A stretch of 36,507 nucleotides of DNA from Streptomyces sp. ISL-43 (GCF_018614195.1 NZ_JAGGOT010000041.1:1-36507), one strand, 5' to 3'; positions 13,057 through 21,063 are shown, counted from the stretch's first letter. The notes: generated by a model from the sequence alone, not told the origin. Numbers and translations are program-made.

Positions 13057-14015
13057 GCACCGACCCCACCCTCACCGACCTCTCGGCCGCCGTCCTGGCC
13101 CGCGGCGGGGAGCTGCGCGCCGGGGGCACCGACACCACCGCCCGACACCGCAGCGGCGTCTCCCCGGGGCCGTTCACCGACCTCGACGGCGTCGGCGGCC
13201 TGCGCGGCTGCACACCGCTGCCCGGTGGCGGGCTGCGGATCGGCGCCCTGACCACGCTCGCCGAGCTGGCCGCCGATCCGCTGGTGGGCGCCGGCTGGCC
13301 GGCCCTGGCGGTGTCGGCCGGGATCGTGGCGACCCCGCAGATCCGCGCCGTCGGCACCCTGGGCGGCAACCTGCTCCAGCGCAACCGCTGTTGGTACTAC
13401 CGCAATCCACACTTCAGCTGCCTCCAGAAGGGCGGCGCCGGCTGCCCCGCGCGCGAGGGCGACCACCACTTCGGCGTGGTCAGCGGCGGCGGCCCCTGCA
13501 TCACCCCGCACCCGTCGACCCTCGCGATGGCCCTGCTCACCTACGACGCCGAGGCCGAGATCCACGGGGAACCGCCGCGCACCGTGGCCGACTTGTACGG
13601 GGACGGCGACCGGCTCCACCACGCCGACCACCTGCTGCCGCCGGGCCGCGTCCTCACCGCCGTCCTGTTGCCGCCGTCCCTGCCGGGCGAACGAGCCGCC
13701 TGCCACCGGGCCACCAGTCGGGCCCATGCCGAATGGCCCTTGGTCGAGGCCACCGCCCGGCTCGCGCTGGACGGGGCCACCGTCACGCACGCTGCCGTCG
13801 CGGCGGGCGGGGTGGCGCGGGTTCCGCTGCGGCTGACGGAGGTGGAGGCTGCCCTGATCGGCCGCGAGGCCACCCCCGCGGTCCTCGCCGCGGCGGCCGC
13901 GACGGTGCTCGCCCGCTGCCGGCCGCTGCCACAGACCGCCTACAAGGCCACGCTGTTCCGCGACACCGTCCTGGAGGTCCTGGAACGGGCCGCCGCCCCG
14001 GCCGCCGCCGGTTAG
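13053..14015 (+). CDS. FAD-binding subunit of the molybdenum hydroxylase
   Basis: A 320-aa flavoprotein subunit that carries electrons between FAD and the [2Fe-2S] clusters of the upstream subunit. The N-terminal FAD_binding_5 domain shows LRAGGTDT (21-28) and GTLGGNLLQ (101-109). These are followed by a Cys-containing loop with C113, C123 and C131 (C-W-Y-Y-R-N-P-H-F-S-C), characteristic of a subgroup of these subunits. The C-terminal part (from about 215, CHRATSRAHAEWPLVEATARLAL) is the CO-dehydrogenase flavoprotein C-terminal domain. The GTG start overlaps the upstream TGA as GTGA. The three cysteines recall the extra iron-sulfur loop of 4-hydroxybenzoyl-CoA reductase, but only three ligands are visible, so a bound cluster is uncertain. 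Confidence 0.9.
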   Translation: MSTDPTLTDLSAAVLARGGELRAGGTDTTARHRSGVSPGPFTDLDGVGGLRGCTPLPGGGLRIGALTTLAELAADPLVGAGWPALAVSAGIVATPQIRAVGTLGGNLLQRNRCWYYRNPHFSCLQKGGAGCPAREGDHHFGVVSGGGPCITPHPSTLAMALLTYDAEAEIHGEPPRTVADLYGDGDRLHHADHLLPPGRVLTAVLLPPSLPGERAACHRATSRAHAEWPLVEATARLALDGATVTHAAVAAGGVARVPLRLTEVEAALIGREATPAVLAAAAATVLARCRPLPQTAYKATLFRDTVLEVLERAAAPAAAG

Positions 14016-14086
14016 CGCCGGTCCGGGCGACGACACCCTGACGACTGGTCCCGGCAGCAGGTACGGCAGGGGGGCTACCCGCGAGT

Positions 14087-14103
14087 ATTGACTAATAGTC
14101 AAT
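14087..14103. promoter_or_regulatory. Perfect 17-bp palindrome, probable operator
   Basis: ATTGACTA-A-TAGTCAAT has perfect 8-bp half-sites around one central base, in an AT-rich island 57 bp before the next gene. TTGACT (14088-14093) could also serve as a -35 hexamer, with CACGCT 17 bases on as a poor -10. A repressor bound here would then block the promoter of the 14161-15470 operon. The cognate regulator is not identified. Confidence 0.6.
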
Positions 14104-14160
14104 CCAGCGCCACGCTCGGGGCGAGCGAGCCGTCGTCGTCTCTGGTGTGGGAGGTCTCCC

Positions 14161-14385
14161 GTGCGTATCGATGAGGAACTGGGCCGGTTGAGTGGGGAGT
14201 TGGGGGGCGCTCGGCCTCCCTCGTCGTTCGCGGGGCTGGATGGCGGGGAGCTCGCCCGGCTCGCCGAGGCGCTGAGGGCCGAGCGGGCGCGGCAGGTCGA
14301 CGGGCTCGGCGATGCCGCCGAGGAAGCGCTCAAGCTCGTGCCCGCCATCGCGCGCGGCGCCGTACGCAAGGTGCTGTTCCGATGA
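14161..14385 (+). CDS. Small conserved-looking protein, first gene of a two-gene operon
   Basis: A 74-aa acidic/basic helical protein I do not recognise. GTG start with GGGAGG 6 bases upstream; its stop overlaps the next ATG as ATGA, so both proteins should be made together. Two predicted helices are visible: residues 26-48 (D-G-G-E-L-A-R-L-A-E-A-L-R-A-E-R) and 50-74, ending in KLVPAIARGAVRKVLF. This last segment resembles AATKLVPAGVAAAISQKAL (residues 55-73) of the following protein, which suggests a shared origin or an interaction surface. No signal peptide or membrane helix is seen. Confidence 0.7.
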   Translation: MRIDEELGRLSGELGGARPPSSFAGLDGGELARLAEALRAERARQVDGLGDAAEEALKLVPAIARGAVRKVLFR

Positions 14386-15470
14386 GCCGCGCCGAAGTGG
14401 AGAAGATCGCCCGGCTGGTGGGCGTGGACGCCGGGGAGCTCGGCTTCCTGCGCGGGCTGCCGGACGAGGACGTACGGGCGTTCCGCGAGCAGGTCAGCGG
14501 CGTACTGAACGACGGAGCGCCCGAGATGCTCGACCGGATCGCCGCCGCGACCAAGCTGGTCCCGGCCGGGGTGGCGGCCGCCATCTCGCAGAAGGCGCTC
14601 GGACCCCGGCTCGCGGCCGCCGTGGCCGGCCGGCTGGAGGCGGGCCGGGCCGCCGACATCATCGAGAAGCTGCCCGTCTCCTTCACCGCCGAGGCCTGCG
14701 CACACCTGGACCCCCGGAAGATCGCCGGGATCGTCGACCGGCTCGACGAAGGGCTCGTCGTCCGGATCGCCGTCACCCTCGCGGACAACCGCGACCACCT
14801 CACCATGGGCCGCTTCGTCGGCCACATGAGGGACCAGGTACTGCGCCGGATCCTGGACCAGGTGGACGACGAGGCGGTGCTGCGCGCCGGGTTCTACGTC
14901 GACCTGCCCGAGCGGCTGCCCCGCATCCTGGAGCTGATGGGCGACGACCGGCTCGGCGCGGTGGTACGGGCCGCCGCGGCCGGAGGGCTCTGGGAGGAGG
15001 CCCTCGGCATCGCCGCGATGGTCGGCGGCGACCAGCGGCTGCGGATCGCCGAGCTCACCGCCCGCCTCGACGGGGCCGAGCTCGATTCGCTCGTGAGGGT
15101 GACACACGCGGAAGGGCTGTGGGAGTCCCTGCTCCCGCTCGTCGCGCTGCTCGGTGAGCGGGACCGGCTCGCCGTGGCCCGGCTGGACTCCCTGCGCGAT
15201 CCGCAGGTCCTGGCCGGAGTGGTACGGGCCGTCGTGGCGACCGCGCTGTGGGGCGAGTTCCTGCCGCTGGTCGGCGTGCTGCCCGAGGAGGCCCGCAAGG
15301 TGGTGGCCGACGCCGCCGCCGGGCTGGGCGACGCGGAGCTCGAAGGACTCGTACGGGAGGTCGGCAAGCAGGACCTGTGGGAACTGGTGCTGCCGCTCGT
15401 CGAGCTCATGGAGGAGGCGGGCAAGGAGCGCGTCTTCGCCCTGCCCGCCTTCCAGGACCAGCCGGGGTAA
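14382..15470 (+). CDS. Helical-repeat protein with exact 43-residue period
   Basis: A 362-aa soluble protein with no recognised enzyme motif. The C-terminal half is built of tandem helical repeats: LW dipeptides end at W204, W247, W290 and W333, exactly 43 residues apart. Each repeat starts LWxxxLxLxxxL, followed by a charged turn and a second helix. The N-terminal half (about 86-160; AADIIEKLPVSFTAEACAHLDP) resembles the helical superhelix of the MgtE intracellular N domain, probably as earlier, degenerate repeats. ATG start within ATGA overlap with the small upstream gene. Such alpha-solenoids usually bind proteins. Function unknown; it is likely a scaffold or regulator acting with the small partner. 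Confidence 0.8.
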   Translation: MSRAEVEKIARLVGVDAGELGFLRGLPDEDVRAFREQVSGVLNDGAPEMLDRIAAATKLVPAGVAAAISQKALGPRLAAAVAGRLEAGRAADIIEKLPVSFTAEACAHLDPRKIAGIVDRLDEGLVVRIAVTLADNRDHLTMGRFVGHMRDQVLRRILDQVDDEAVLRAGFYVDLPERLPRILELMGDDRLGAVVRAAAAGGLWEEALGIAAMVGGDQRLRIAELTARLDGAELDSLVRVTHAEGLWESLLPLVALLGERDRLAVARLDSLRDPQVLAGVVRAVVATALWGEFLPLVGVLPEEARKVVADAAAGLGDAELEGLVREVGKQDLWELVLPLVELMEEAGKERVFALPAFQDQPG

Positions 15471-15556
15471 GAAGACTCCCGCTGGGCCGGACGGGCCAGT
15501 CGCGGGGCTCCTCCACTCGCCCGGAGGGGCCCCGCCGTCTGGTAACAGTGGGTCAC

Positions 15557-16891
15557 ATGCTGCCCTCCCACATGATGTTGAGCTGCCTGCTGGGCGCCGC
15601 GCTGCTCGCTCCCGTCCCCCTCGGGACCGGCGACGGCGGGACCGGCGAAGCCCGCACCGGCGACGGCCGCAGCGGCGAAGCCCGCACCCGCGACGGCCGC
15701 AGCGTCGACTACCGCGGGCTGCGGCTCACCGTCCCCGCCGACTGGCGGGTCGTCGACCTCGACCGGAACCCGGAAGCCTGCCTGCGCCTCGACCTGCCCA
15801 CGCTCTACCTCGGGCACGCCGGCACCCAGGGCGAATGCGGAGCCGCCCGCGCCGCCGCCCCCCGCGCCGACACCCTGCACCTGGAACCCCTCGACGGGGC
15901 CCCGGCGCGCGCCGACATCCCGACCGTCGGCGGCGACGAGGGCGACCCCCTGCCCAAGGTCCGGGGCGACAGCAACGAGATCCGCTACACCCTGCGCCGC
16001 GCCGGGCTGATGGCCACCGTCTCCTACGGCACCACGCCCGAGGTGGTACGAGGGGTACTCGGCCGGGCCCGCGCGCTCGCGCCGCCCGCGGCCCGGGGCC
16101 CCCGCCCCGTCGAGCCGGCCGTCGCCGTCGGCGGAGGTCCCCGTACCGCCGTCCAGGAGCCCTACACCGGCGAGGGCTTCGACGCCTGCACCGCCCCCAC
16201 CCAGCGGGCCATGAACGCCTGGCGGGCCGATTCCCCCTTCGGCGCGGTCGGCGTCTACATCGGCGGCCGCGCCCGGGCCTGCGCCCAGCCGCAGCTCACC
16301 GCCGAGTGGGTGAGCCGGCAGACCGCGGCCGGCTGGCACCTGATGCCGATCTGGGTCGGCCCCCAGCCCTGGCACAGCGCCTCCACCGGCCTGTCCACCG
16401 ACCCGTCCGAGGCCAACGAGCAGGGCATGGCCGCCGCCGACGGCGCCGCCCAGGCGGCCAGGTCCCTGGGACTTGGCGAGGGCGCGGTCCTCTACAACGA
16501 CCTGGAGAACTACACGGACCGGGCCACCTGGGACGCCCCCGTCGTCGCCTACCTCACCGCCTGGACGGTCCGCCTGCACGAGCTGGGCTACCGGGCGGCC
16601 GCCTACGTCGCGGCCAGCTCGGGGGCCAAGGCGCTGAGCGCCCACTACGCCCAGGCACCCGACGCCATGCCCGACGTGCTGTGGGTGGCCCGCTGGAACG
16701 GCGAGGCCTCCGTCACCGACGCCGACATGGGCCTGCCCACGGGCACCCGCCAGTGGGCCGGGGCACGCCGGGCCCACCAGTTCCGGGGAGACCACGACGC
16801 CACGTACGGCGACGTGACGATCAACATCGACCGGAACTGGGTGGACGTCGGCGCCCCGACCCCCAAGAAGGGCCGCCTGCCGCTCAGCTAG
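15557..16891 (+). CDS. Secreted DUF1906 (Rv2525c-like) glycoside-hydrolase-like protein
   Basis: A 444-aa exported protein. A short hydrophobic N-terminus (MMLSCLLGAALLAPVPL) acts as signal peptide. It is followed by a Gly/Thr/Arg/Asp/Glu linker encoded by tandem DNA repeats, then a domain of about 150 aa with few landmarks. The C-terminal DUF1906 domain starts at GFDACTAPTQRAMNAWR (about 212) and ends at INIDRNW. LYNDLENY carries the acidic residues expected in the TIM-barrel active site. The family is related to lysozyme-like (GH25) barrels and is often secreted by the Tat or Sec route; substrate unproven. The start is uncertain: GTG 15548, ATG 15557 and ATG 15572 are all in frame and none has a strong ribosome-binding site. 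Confidence 0.85.
   Translation: MLPSHMMLSCLLGAALLAPVPLGTGDGGTGEARTGDGRSGEARTRDGRSVDYRGLRLTVPADWRVVDLDRNPEACLRLDLPTLYLGHAGTQGECGAARAAAPRADTLHLEPLDGAPARADIPTVGGDEGDPLPKVRGDSNEIRYTLRRAGLMATVSYGTTPEVVRGVLGRARALAPPAARGPRPVEPAVAVGGGPRTAVQEPYTGEGFDACTAPTQRAMNAWRADSPFGAVGVYIGGRARACAQPQLTAEWVSRQTAAGWHLMPIWVGPQPWHSASTGLSTDPSEANEQGMAAADGAAQAARSLGLGEGAVLYNDLENYTDRATWDAPVVAYLTAWTVRLHELGYRAAAYVAASSGAKALSAHYAQAPDAMPDVLWVARWNGEASVTDADMGLPTGTRQWAGARRAHQFRGDHDATYGDVTINIDRNWVDVGAPTPKKGRLPLS
15644..15703 (+). repeat. 30-bp tandem repeat in the linker of the DUF1906 gene
   Basis: Two adjacent 30-bp copies (15644-15673 and 15674-15703) differ at one base (G 15659 versus C 15689). They encode G-E-A-R-T-G-D-G-R-S and G-E-A-R-T-R-D-G-R-S. 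A partial copy (GTGDG) precedes them. The unit is a multiple of three, so copy number can change without breaking the frame. Confidence 0.85.
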
Positions 16892-16919
16892 GCCGCCGGC
16901 CGGACCGTCGGCTCCCCGG

Positions 16920-17429
16920 CTACGCCGTCGGCTCCTCGCGGGCCGGCTCGTCGTCATTGCCCCGGCGCAGGGTGCGCATGCCGTGCTCCGGGGTCCACGA
17001 GCGCACCAGGAGGTCGTCGCCCTCGACGCCGACGTAAACGACCTCCGTCAGCTCCGCGCGGAAGAGGTCGAAGGGGTGCGGGGACTCGGTCTCCTCCGCG
17101 TACCGGTGGAGCTCGGGCTGTTCCACGATCTCCAGCGCGCGCCCGGAGATCCGCACGTCCCCGTCGGGCATGGTCTCGCCCGCGCCCGGATTCGTGTGCA
17201 GGGCGAAGCGCGGATCGCGCCGCAGGTCCTTGCCCTTCATCGAGCCCGGCATCATGCCCAGCCACAGCTCACCGCCGCGGATGTCGACATTCAGCCCGGT
17301 GGCGCGGGGGGAGCCGTCCCTGCGCAGGGTCGCGAGGACGTGGTGCGGGAACTGTGCGAAGCGGGCCTTGACCGCCGCCGCGAAGTCCGGCTCCGCCTTC
17401 TCGAATACGGCCCAGTTGTTCGTCGTCAT
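16920..17429 (-). CDS. Pyridoxamine 5'-phosphate oxidase-family (split-barrel flavin/F420) protein
   Basis: A 169-aa protein with the split-barrel fold that binds FMN or F420. The pattern FPHHVLATLRRDGSPRATGLNVDIRGGELWLGMMPGSMKGKDLRRDPRFALH (residues 27-78) is the dimer/flavin-binding core. ISGRALEIVEQPELHRY and ELTEVVYVGVEGDDLLVRSW follow. In actinobacteria such proteins are often F420-dependent reductases or heme/biliverdin-related enzymes; the exact role is not readable. ATG 17429. It is convergent with the DUF1906 gene, only 28 bp between stops. The last 15 residues are acidic and likely disordered. Confidence 0.85.
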   Translation of the reverse strand: MTTNNWAVFEKAEPDFAAAVKARFAQFPHHVLATLRRDGSPRATGLNVDIRGGELWLGMMPGSMKGKDLRRDPRFALHTNPGAGETMPDGDVRISGRALEIVEQPELHRYAEETESPHPFDLFRAELTEVVYVGVEGDDLLVRSWTPEHGMRTLRRGNDDEPAREEPTA

Positions 17430-17465
17430 ACGTCCATCAAAGCGCGAGGTGCCGGCGGTCGCCGC

Positions 17466-18194
17466 TCAGGCGCGCACGATGCCCGCCGCGCGCGCCGCGG
17501 CCAGCCACGCCGGGAACTCACCGACCAGGCGGTCGTAGAGCTCCGAATCCGTGACGGTCCGCGGGTCGGGGCCGGCGTGGAAGTAGCCGGCGTTGTCCAC
17601 GACCCGTTTGTCCGGCACGGGCAGTTCGTCGAGCCGCCGAAGGAAGTCGAACTGCGAACTGCGCGTGTTCCCGAAGCCGACGAACTGCCAGAAGAGCGGC
17701 AGCCGGGCCGCCTTGCACAGGTACTTCTCGGCGGCGGGCTTGCTGACGGGCCCGCCGTCGGTCTGGAAGACGACGAGCGCGGGGGCGGCCGTGCCCGAAT
17801 CCAGGTAGTGGTCGATCACCGCGTCCATCGCCGCGTGGTAGGCCGTCTTGCCCATGTGCCCGAGCCCGGCGGCGATCGCGGTGACCCGCCCCTCGTGGCC
17901 CCGGAGGGAGATCTCCTCCACCGCGTCGACCTCCGTGGAGAAGAACACGACGGGTACGCGGGCGTCGTCGTCCAGGTGCGCCGACAGCCCCAGCACCCGG
18001 TCCGCGAGGGCCTGCACGCTGCCGTCCTCGTAGTACGGGCGCATCGACCCGGAGTAGTCCAGGACGAGGTAGACGCAGGCGCGACCGCCCGCCATGCCGT
18101 GTTTGCGCAGTGAGTGCCCGGCCTCCTCGTAGAGGCTCACCAGCGCCGGAGCGGTCTCCTCGATCTTGCGAAGGTCTATCGCACTGCCCGTCAT
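17466..18194 (-). CDS. TerF-like von Willebrand factor A domain protein
   Basis: A 242-aa cytoplasmic vWA protein. The MIDAS metal site shows LDYSGSMRPYY (D-x-S-x-S) near residue 44. The later block VVFQTDGGPVSKPAAEKYLCKAARLPLFWQFVGFG matches the vWA domain of TerF/TerD-type tellurite-resistance proteins. In that family the domain can stand alone or follow a TerD domain; here it stands alone. I chose ATG 18194 (M-T-G-S-A-I-D-L-R-K-I), where the family similarity starts, rather than 18275. No other ter gene (TerB, TerC, TerD) is in the window. It is on the same strand as, and 37 bp after, the acyl-CoA dehydrogenase gene. Confidence 0.85.
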   Translation of the reverse strand: MTGSAIDLRKIEETAPALVSLYEEAGHSLRKHGMAGGRACVYLVLDYSGSMRPYYEDGSVQALADRVLGLSAHLDDDARVPVVFFSTEVDAVEEISLRGHEGRVTAIAAGLGHMGKTAYHAAMDAVIDHYLDSGTAAPALVVFQTDGGPVSKPAAEKYLCKAARLPLFWQFVGFGNTRSSQFDFLRRLDELPVPDKRVVDNAGYFHAGPDPRTVTDSELYDRLVGEFPAWLAAARAAGIVRA

Positions 18195-18231
18195 GGGCCC
18201 GAGGGTACGGCAGCCCCCCGCCGGTCCGCCG

Positions 18232-19347
18232 TCACCCTGCCGGGAGGAACCCCAGGTGGGACGCCAGCCGTTCACGGTGCGCGGCGGGGGACCCGAAGAG
18301 CATGGCCGAGCCGTGCGCCCGCTTGAAGAACTCGTGCGCCTCGTGCTCCCAGGTGATGCCGATCCCGCCGTGCAGCTGGATCATCTCGCCCGCCACGTAC
18401 GCGAAGGCCTCCGAGCAGGCCGACTTGGCCGCGGCCGCCGGAGCCGGCGCGGCATCGGCGGCGGCCGCCGCCAGGGCGAGGGAGCGGGCGCCCTCCACGG
18501 CCGTGTACATGTCGGCCAGCCGGTGCTTGACCGCCTGGAAGGAGCCGATGGGCCGCCCGAACTGCACCCGCTCCTTCGCGTACCGCACCGTCGTCTCCAG
18601 GGCCCGCGCCGCCGCCCCCGCCTGCTCGGCGGCGAGCGCCGTGCACGCCAGGTCCCGGACCCGGGCGAGGACCGCGGCCCCGTCGGGCGAGAGCAGCCGG
18701 GCCGGGGTCCGGTCCATGGTCAGCTCCGCGAGCGGGCGGGTGCGATCCATGGCGGACCGTACGGTGAAGGCCGCGCACGGGGCGGTGAGTTCGAAGAGCC
18801 CGAGCCGGCCTTCGGGGGTCCGCGCGAAGGCGAGCAGCAGCGAGGGCTCCACGGGTCCGGCGAGCACGTAGCGCTTGGTGCCGCTGAGCAGCCAGCCGCC
18901 GGCGCCGGTCGCGGACGGCTCGGCCCGTTCCGCAGGTCCCGTCCGCCCGGCCCGTCCCGCCCGCTCGGCCCGCGCCGCGAGGGCCGGGGCCTCCCAGCCA
19001 CCCTCCTCCGCCCAGGCCAGCGCCCCCACGACCGACCCGTCCGCCAGCCCCGGCAGGTGCCGTGCGCACGCCTCCCGGTCCCCGGCCGCCAGCAGCGCCC
19101 GTACGGTCAGCACCGCCGAGCCCAGATACGGTACGGGGCTCAGCGCGCGCCCCAGCTCCGCCATCACCACGGCGACTTCGGCGCTCCCGCACCCCAGGCC
19201 GCCGTACTCCTCGGGCACCGCCAGCGCGGCCGTGCCCACCTGGGCCGTCAGCGGGGCCCAGGCCGCGTGGCCGGGATGCCGGTCCAGCACCGCCCGTACC
19301 GCTGCCCGGAGTTCCTCCTGCTCGGCGGTCGGCTCCAGCGCCCTCAC
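18232..19347 (-). CDS. Acyl-CoA dehydrogenase, RxQFG-bearing (beta-type) subunit
   Basis: A 371-aa acyl-CoA dehydrogenase. N-terminal helices (EEYGGLGCGSAEVAVVMAELGRAL) and a middle beta domain are followed by the C-terminal helical domain with VRYAKERVQFGRPIGSFQAVKHRLADMY. The R-x-Q-F-G part of that stretch contacts FAD across the dimer. QLHGGIGITWEHEAHEFFKRA is the usual C-terminal block. The GTG start overlaps the stop of the FadD3-like gene as GTGA, so the ligase and dehydrogenase are coupled. A low-complexity stretch (A-E-R-A-G-R-A-G-R-T-G-P-A-E-R-A-E) lies between the two halves of the beta domain, probably a surface loop. In mycobacterial steroid catabolism such proteins pair as alpha2beta2 heterotetramers; this one could partner the FadE30-like protein. 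Confidence 0.88.
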   Translation of the reverse strand: MRALEPTAEQEELRAAVRAVLDRHPGHAAWAPLTAQVGTAALAVPEEYGGLGCGSAEVAVVMAELGRALSPVPYLGSAVLTVRALLAAGDREACARHLPGLADGSVVGALAWAEEGGWEAPALAARAERAGRAGRTGPAERAEPSATGAGGWLLSGTKRYVLAGPVEPSLLLAFARTPEGRLGLFELTAPCAAFTVRSAMDRTRPLAELTMDRTPARLLSPDGAAVLARVRDLACTALAAEQAGAAARALETTVRYAKERVQFGRPIGSFQAVKHRLADMYTAVEGARSLALAAAAADAAPAPAAAAKSACSEAFAYVAGEMIQLHGGIGITWEHEAHEFFKRAHGSAMLFGSPAAHRERLASHLGFLPAG

Positions 19348-20966
19348 GCCGACTCCCCTCGGGCCGCCCGGCGCAGCTGCGTCTTCAGCAGCTTGCCGCC
19401 CGCGTTGCGCGGGAGTCCGTCGACCCGGACGAACCTGCGCGGCACCTTGAAATTGGCCAGCCGTTCCCGGGTCCAGGCGGTCAGCTCGTCGGAGGCGACC
19501 GGCCCGGTGGTGACGACGTAGGCCACCCCGACCTCGCCGAGGCGCTCGTCGGGGGCGCCGACGACCGCGGCGTCGGTGATGGCGGGGTGGGTCAGCAGCA
19601 CGTTCTCCACCTCGGCCGGATAGGCGTTGAAGCCGCCGACCACGTACATGTCCTTGAGCCGGTCGGTGATGGCGAGGTAGCCGCGCCCGTCGAGGACGCC
19701 GATGTCCCCGGTGCGCAGCCAGCCGCCCGGCAGCACGGCCTCGGCGGTGCTCGCCGGGTCGTCCAGGTAGCCGGGGGTGACGTGGTAGCCGCGGACCTGC
19801 ACCTCGCCCGGCTCCCCGGCGGCCAGCACCGCGCCGAGGGGGTCGGTGATCCGCACCTCGGTACCCGGCAGCGGCAGTCCGACGGTGTGGGCGAGGGTCC
19901 GGGCGTCGGCGTCGGTGGGGCAGACGGAGACGACCCCGCCGGACTCGGTGAGCCCGTACGCGGTGAACACCTCGGGCGCACCCAGTTCGGTACGGATCTC
20001 CTCGACGAGGGAGGTGGGCACGGAGGCGGCCCCGGTGCCGGCCAGGCGCAGCGCGGAGAGGTCGTAGGCGGCCCGGTCCGGGTGGCGGATCAGGCCGTGG
20101 AAGACGGTCGGCGGACCCATCAGGCAGGTGACGCGCTCGGCGGCCATGCGCCGCAGGACGCGGTCGGTGTCGTAGACGGCCTCGGGGAGCATGGTGACGC
20201 CGCGCAGCAGGCAGGCGAGCACGCCGGCCTTGTAGCCGAAGGTGTGGAAGAAGGGGTTGACCAGCAGGTACCGGTCGCCGGGGCGCAGGCCGACGAGGCC
20301 GGACCAGGAGGCGTAGAGCCGGAGGGTCTGGCCGTGGGTGGTCATGACGCCCTTGGAGCGGCCGGTGGTGCCGGAGGTGTAGAGGATGTCGCTGAGGTCG
20401 TCGGGGCGCACGGCGGCCGCGCGCGCGGCCCGCTCCTCCTCGGGAACGGACTCGCCCGCCCGCAGGTACGCCTCCCAGCCGGTGGCGTCGTAGGCGCCGG
20501 TGCCGGGGGCACCGGTCGCGTCGCCCGGTCCGCCGCGCAGGATCACGGTGGAGGTGAGCGCCCCCAGCTCCTCGCCGGAGGCGTGCAGGTCGCGGGCGTA
20601 GTCGGTGCCGAGGAAGCCGCGCTCGGTGAAGAGCACGCGGGCACCGCTGCGCCGGATGATGTCGGCCGCCTCGGCGGGCTTGTAGCGGGTGTTGACCGGT
20701 ACGAGGACGGCTCCGACGCCGACCGCGCCGAGGGCGGCGGTGATCCAGCGGCGGCTGTTGGGGGCCCAGATGGCGACCCGGTCCCCGGGCCGGATCCCGT
20801 GCGCGACGGCGGCCCGGGCGGCCGCGGCGATCTCGGCGGCGAGCCGGGCGAAGGTCCAGCGGACCTCTCCGTCGGCGAGGGCCTCGAACTCCCCGTACGC
20901 GGCGGCGGCGTGGATGGGGAGGAGGGCGAGCGTGGCGGGTGGCTGCGGCGGGGGCGGTGGTGGCAT
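19344..20966 (-). CDS. fadD3: FadD3-like acyl-CoA ligase (steroid C/D-ring HIP-CoA ligase type)
   Basis: An AMP-forming ligase (540 aa). P-loop SGTTGRSKG is at residues 198-206, YGLTESGG forms the adenylate site, and ITDRLKDMYVVGGFNAYPAEVE is the hinge. The catalytic Lys525 is in NAGGKLLKTQL. Segments such as VAIWAPNSRRWITAALGAVG, NPFFHTFGYKAGVLACL and SDILYTSGTTGRSKGV match my memory of mycobacterial FadD3. That enzyme activates HIP, the C/D-ring propanoate left after steroid rings A/B are removed. I chose ATG 20966, which has GGGAGGG 5 bases upstream; a TTG at 21008 is in frame. It starts an operon with the dehydrogenase 18232-19347. The nearby KstR2-type genes support the steroid assignment, but specificity is inferred. 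Confidence 0.78.
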   Translation of the reverse strand: MPPPPPPQPPATLALLPIHAAAAYGEFEALADGEVRWTFARLAAEIAAAARAAVAHGIRPGDRVAIWAPNSRRWITAALGAVGVGAVLVPVNTRYKPAEAADIIRRSGARVLFTERGFLGTDYARDLHASGEELGALTSTVILRGGPGDATGAPGTGAYDATGWEAYLRAGESVPEEERAARAAAVRPDDLSDILYTSGTTGRSKGVMTTHGQTLRLYASWSGLVGLRPGDRYLLVNPFFHTFGYKAGVLACLLRGVTMLPEAVYDTDRVLRRMAAERVTCLMGPPTVFHGLIRHPDRAAYDLSALRLAGTGAASVPTSLVEEIRTELGAPEVFTAYGLTESGGVVSVCPTDADARTLAHTVGLPLPGTEVRITDPLGAVLAAGEPGEVQVRGYHVTPGYLDDPASTAEAVLPGGWLRTGDIGVLDGRGYLAITDRLKDMYVVGGFNAYPAEVENVLLTHPAITDAAVVGAPDERLGEVGVAYVVTTGPVASDELTAWTRERLANFKVPRRFVRVDGLPRNAGGKLLKTQLRRAARGESA

Positions 20967-21030
20967 CGGACCCTCCCTACTTGACGAGCGAGCGTGGGCG
21001 GTATCCAATCACAGGTGTTTCGGTTAGGCA

Positions 21031-21047
21031 TATACCTAGTAGGAATA
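21031..21047. promoter_or_regulatory. Operator copy 1: TATACCTA-G-TAGGAATA
   Basis: A 17-bp palindrome TATwCCTA-n-TAGGwATA lies in the 97-bp divergent gap between the FadD3-like gene and the flavin reductase gene. The same motif recurs at 22234-22250. It also overlaps a TAGG-N6-CCTA arm pair (21025-21038). Its location 16 bp before the flavin reductase ATG would block initiation. The PadR regulator encoded 0.5 kb away is the obvious candidate binder. Confidence 0.6.
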
Positions 21048-21063
21048 ATCAGGGGAGGTTCTC

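Noticed and set aside
20966..21008. TTG start at 21008 for the FadD3-like ligase
   Set aside because: The ATG at 20966 has a good ribosome-binding site and the extra 14 residues show no family similarity.
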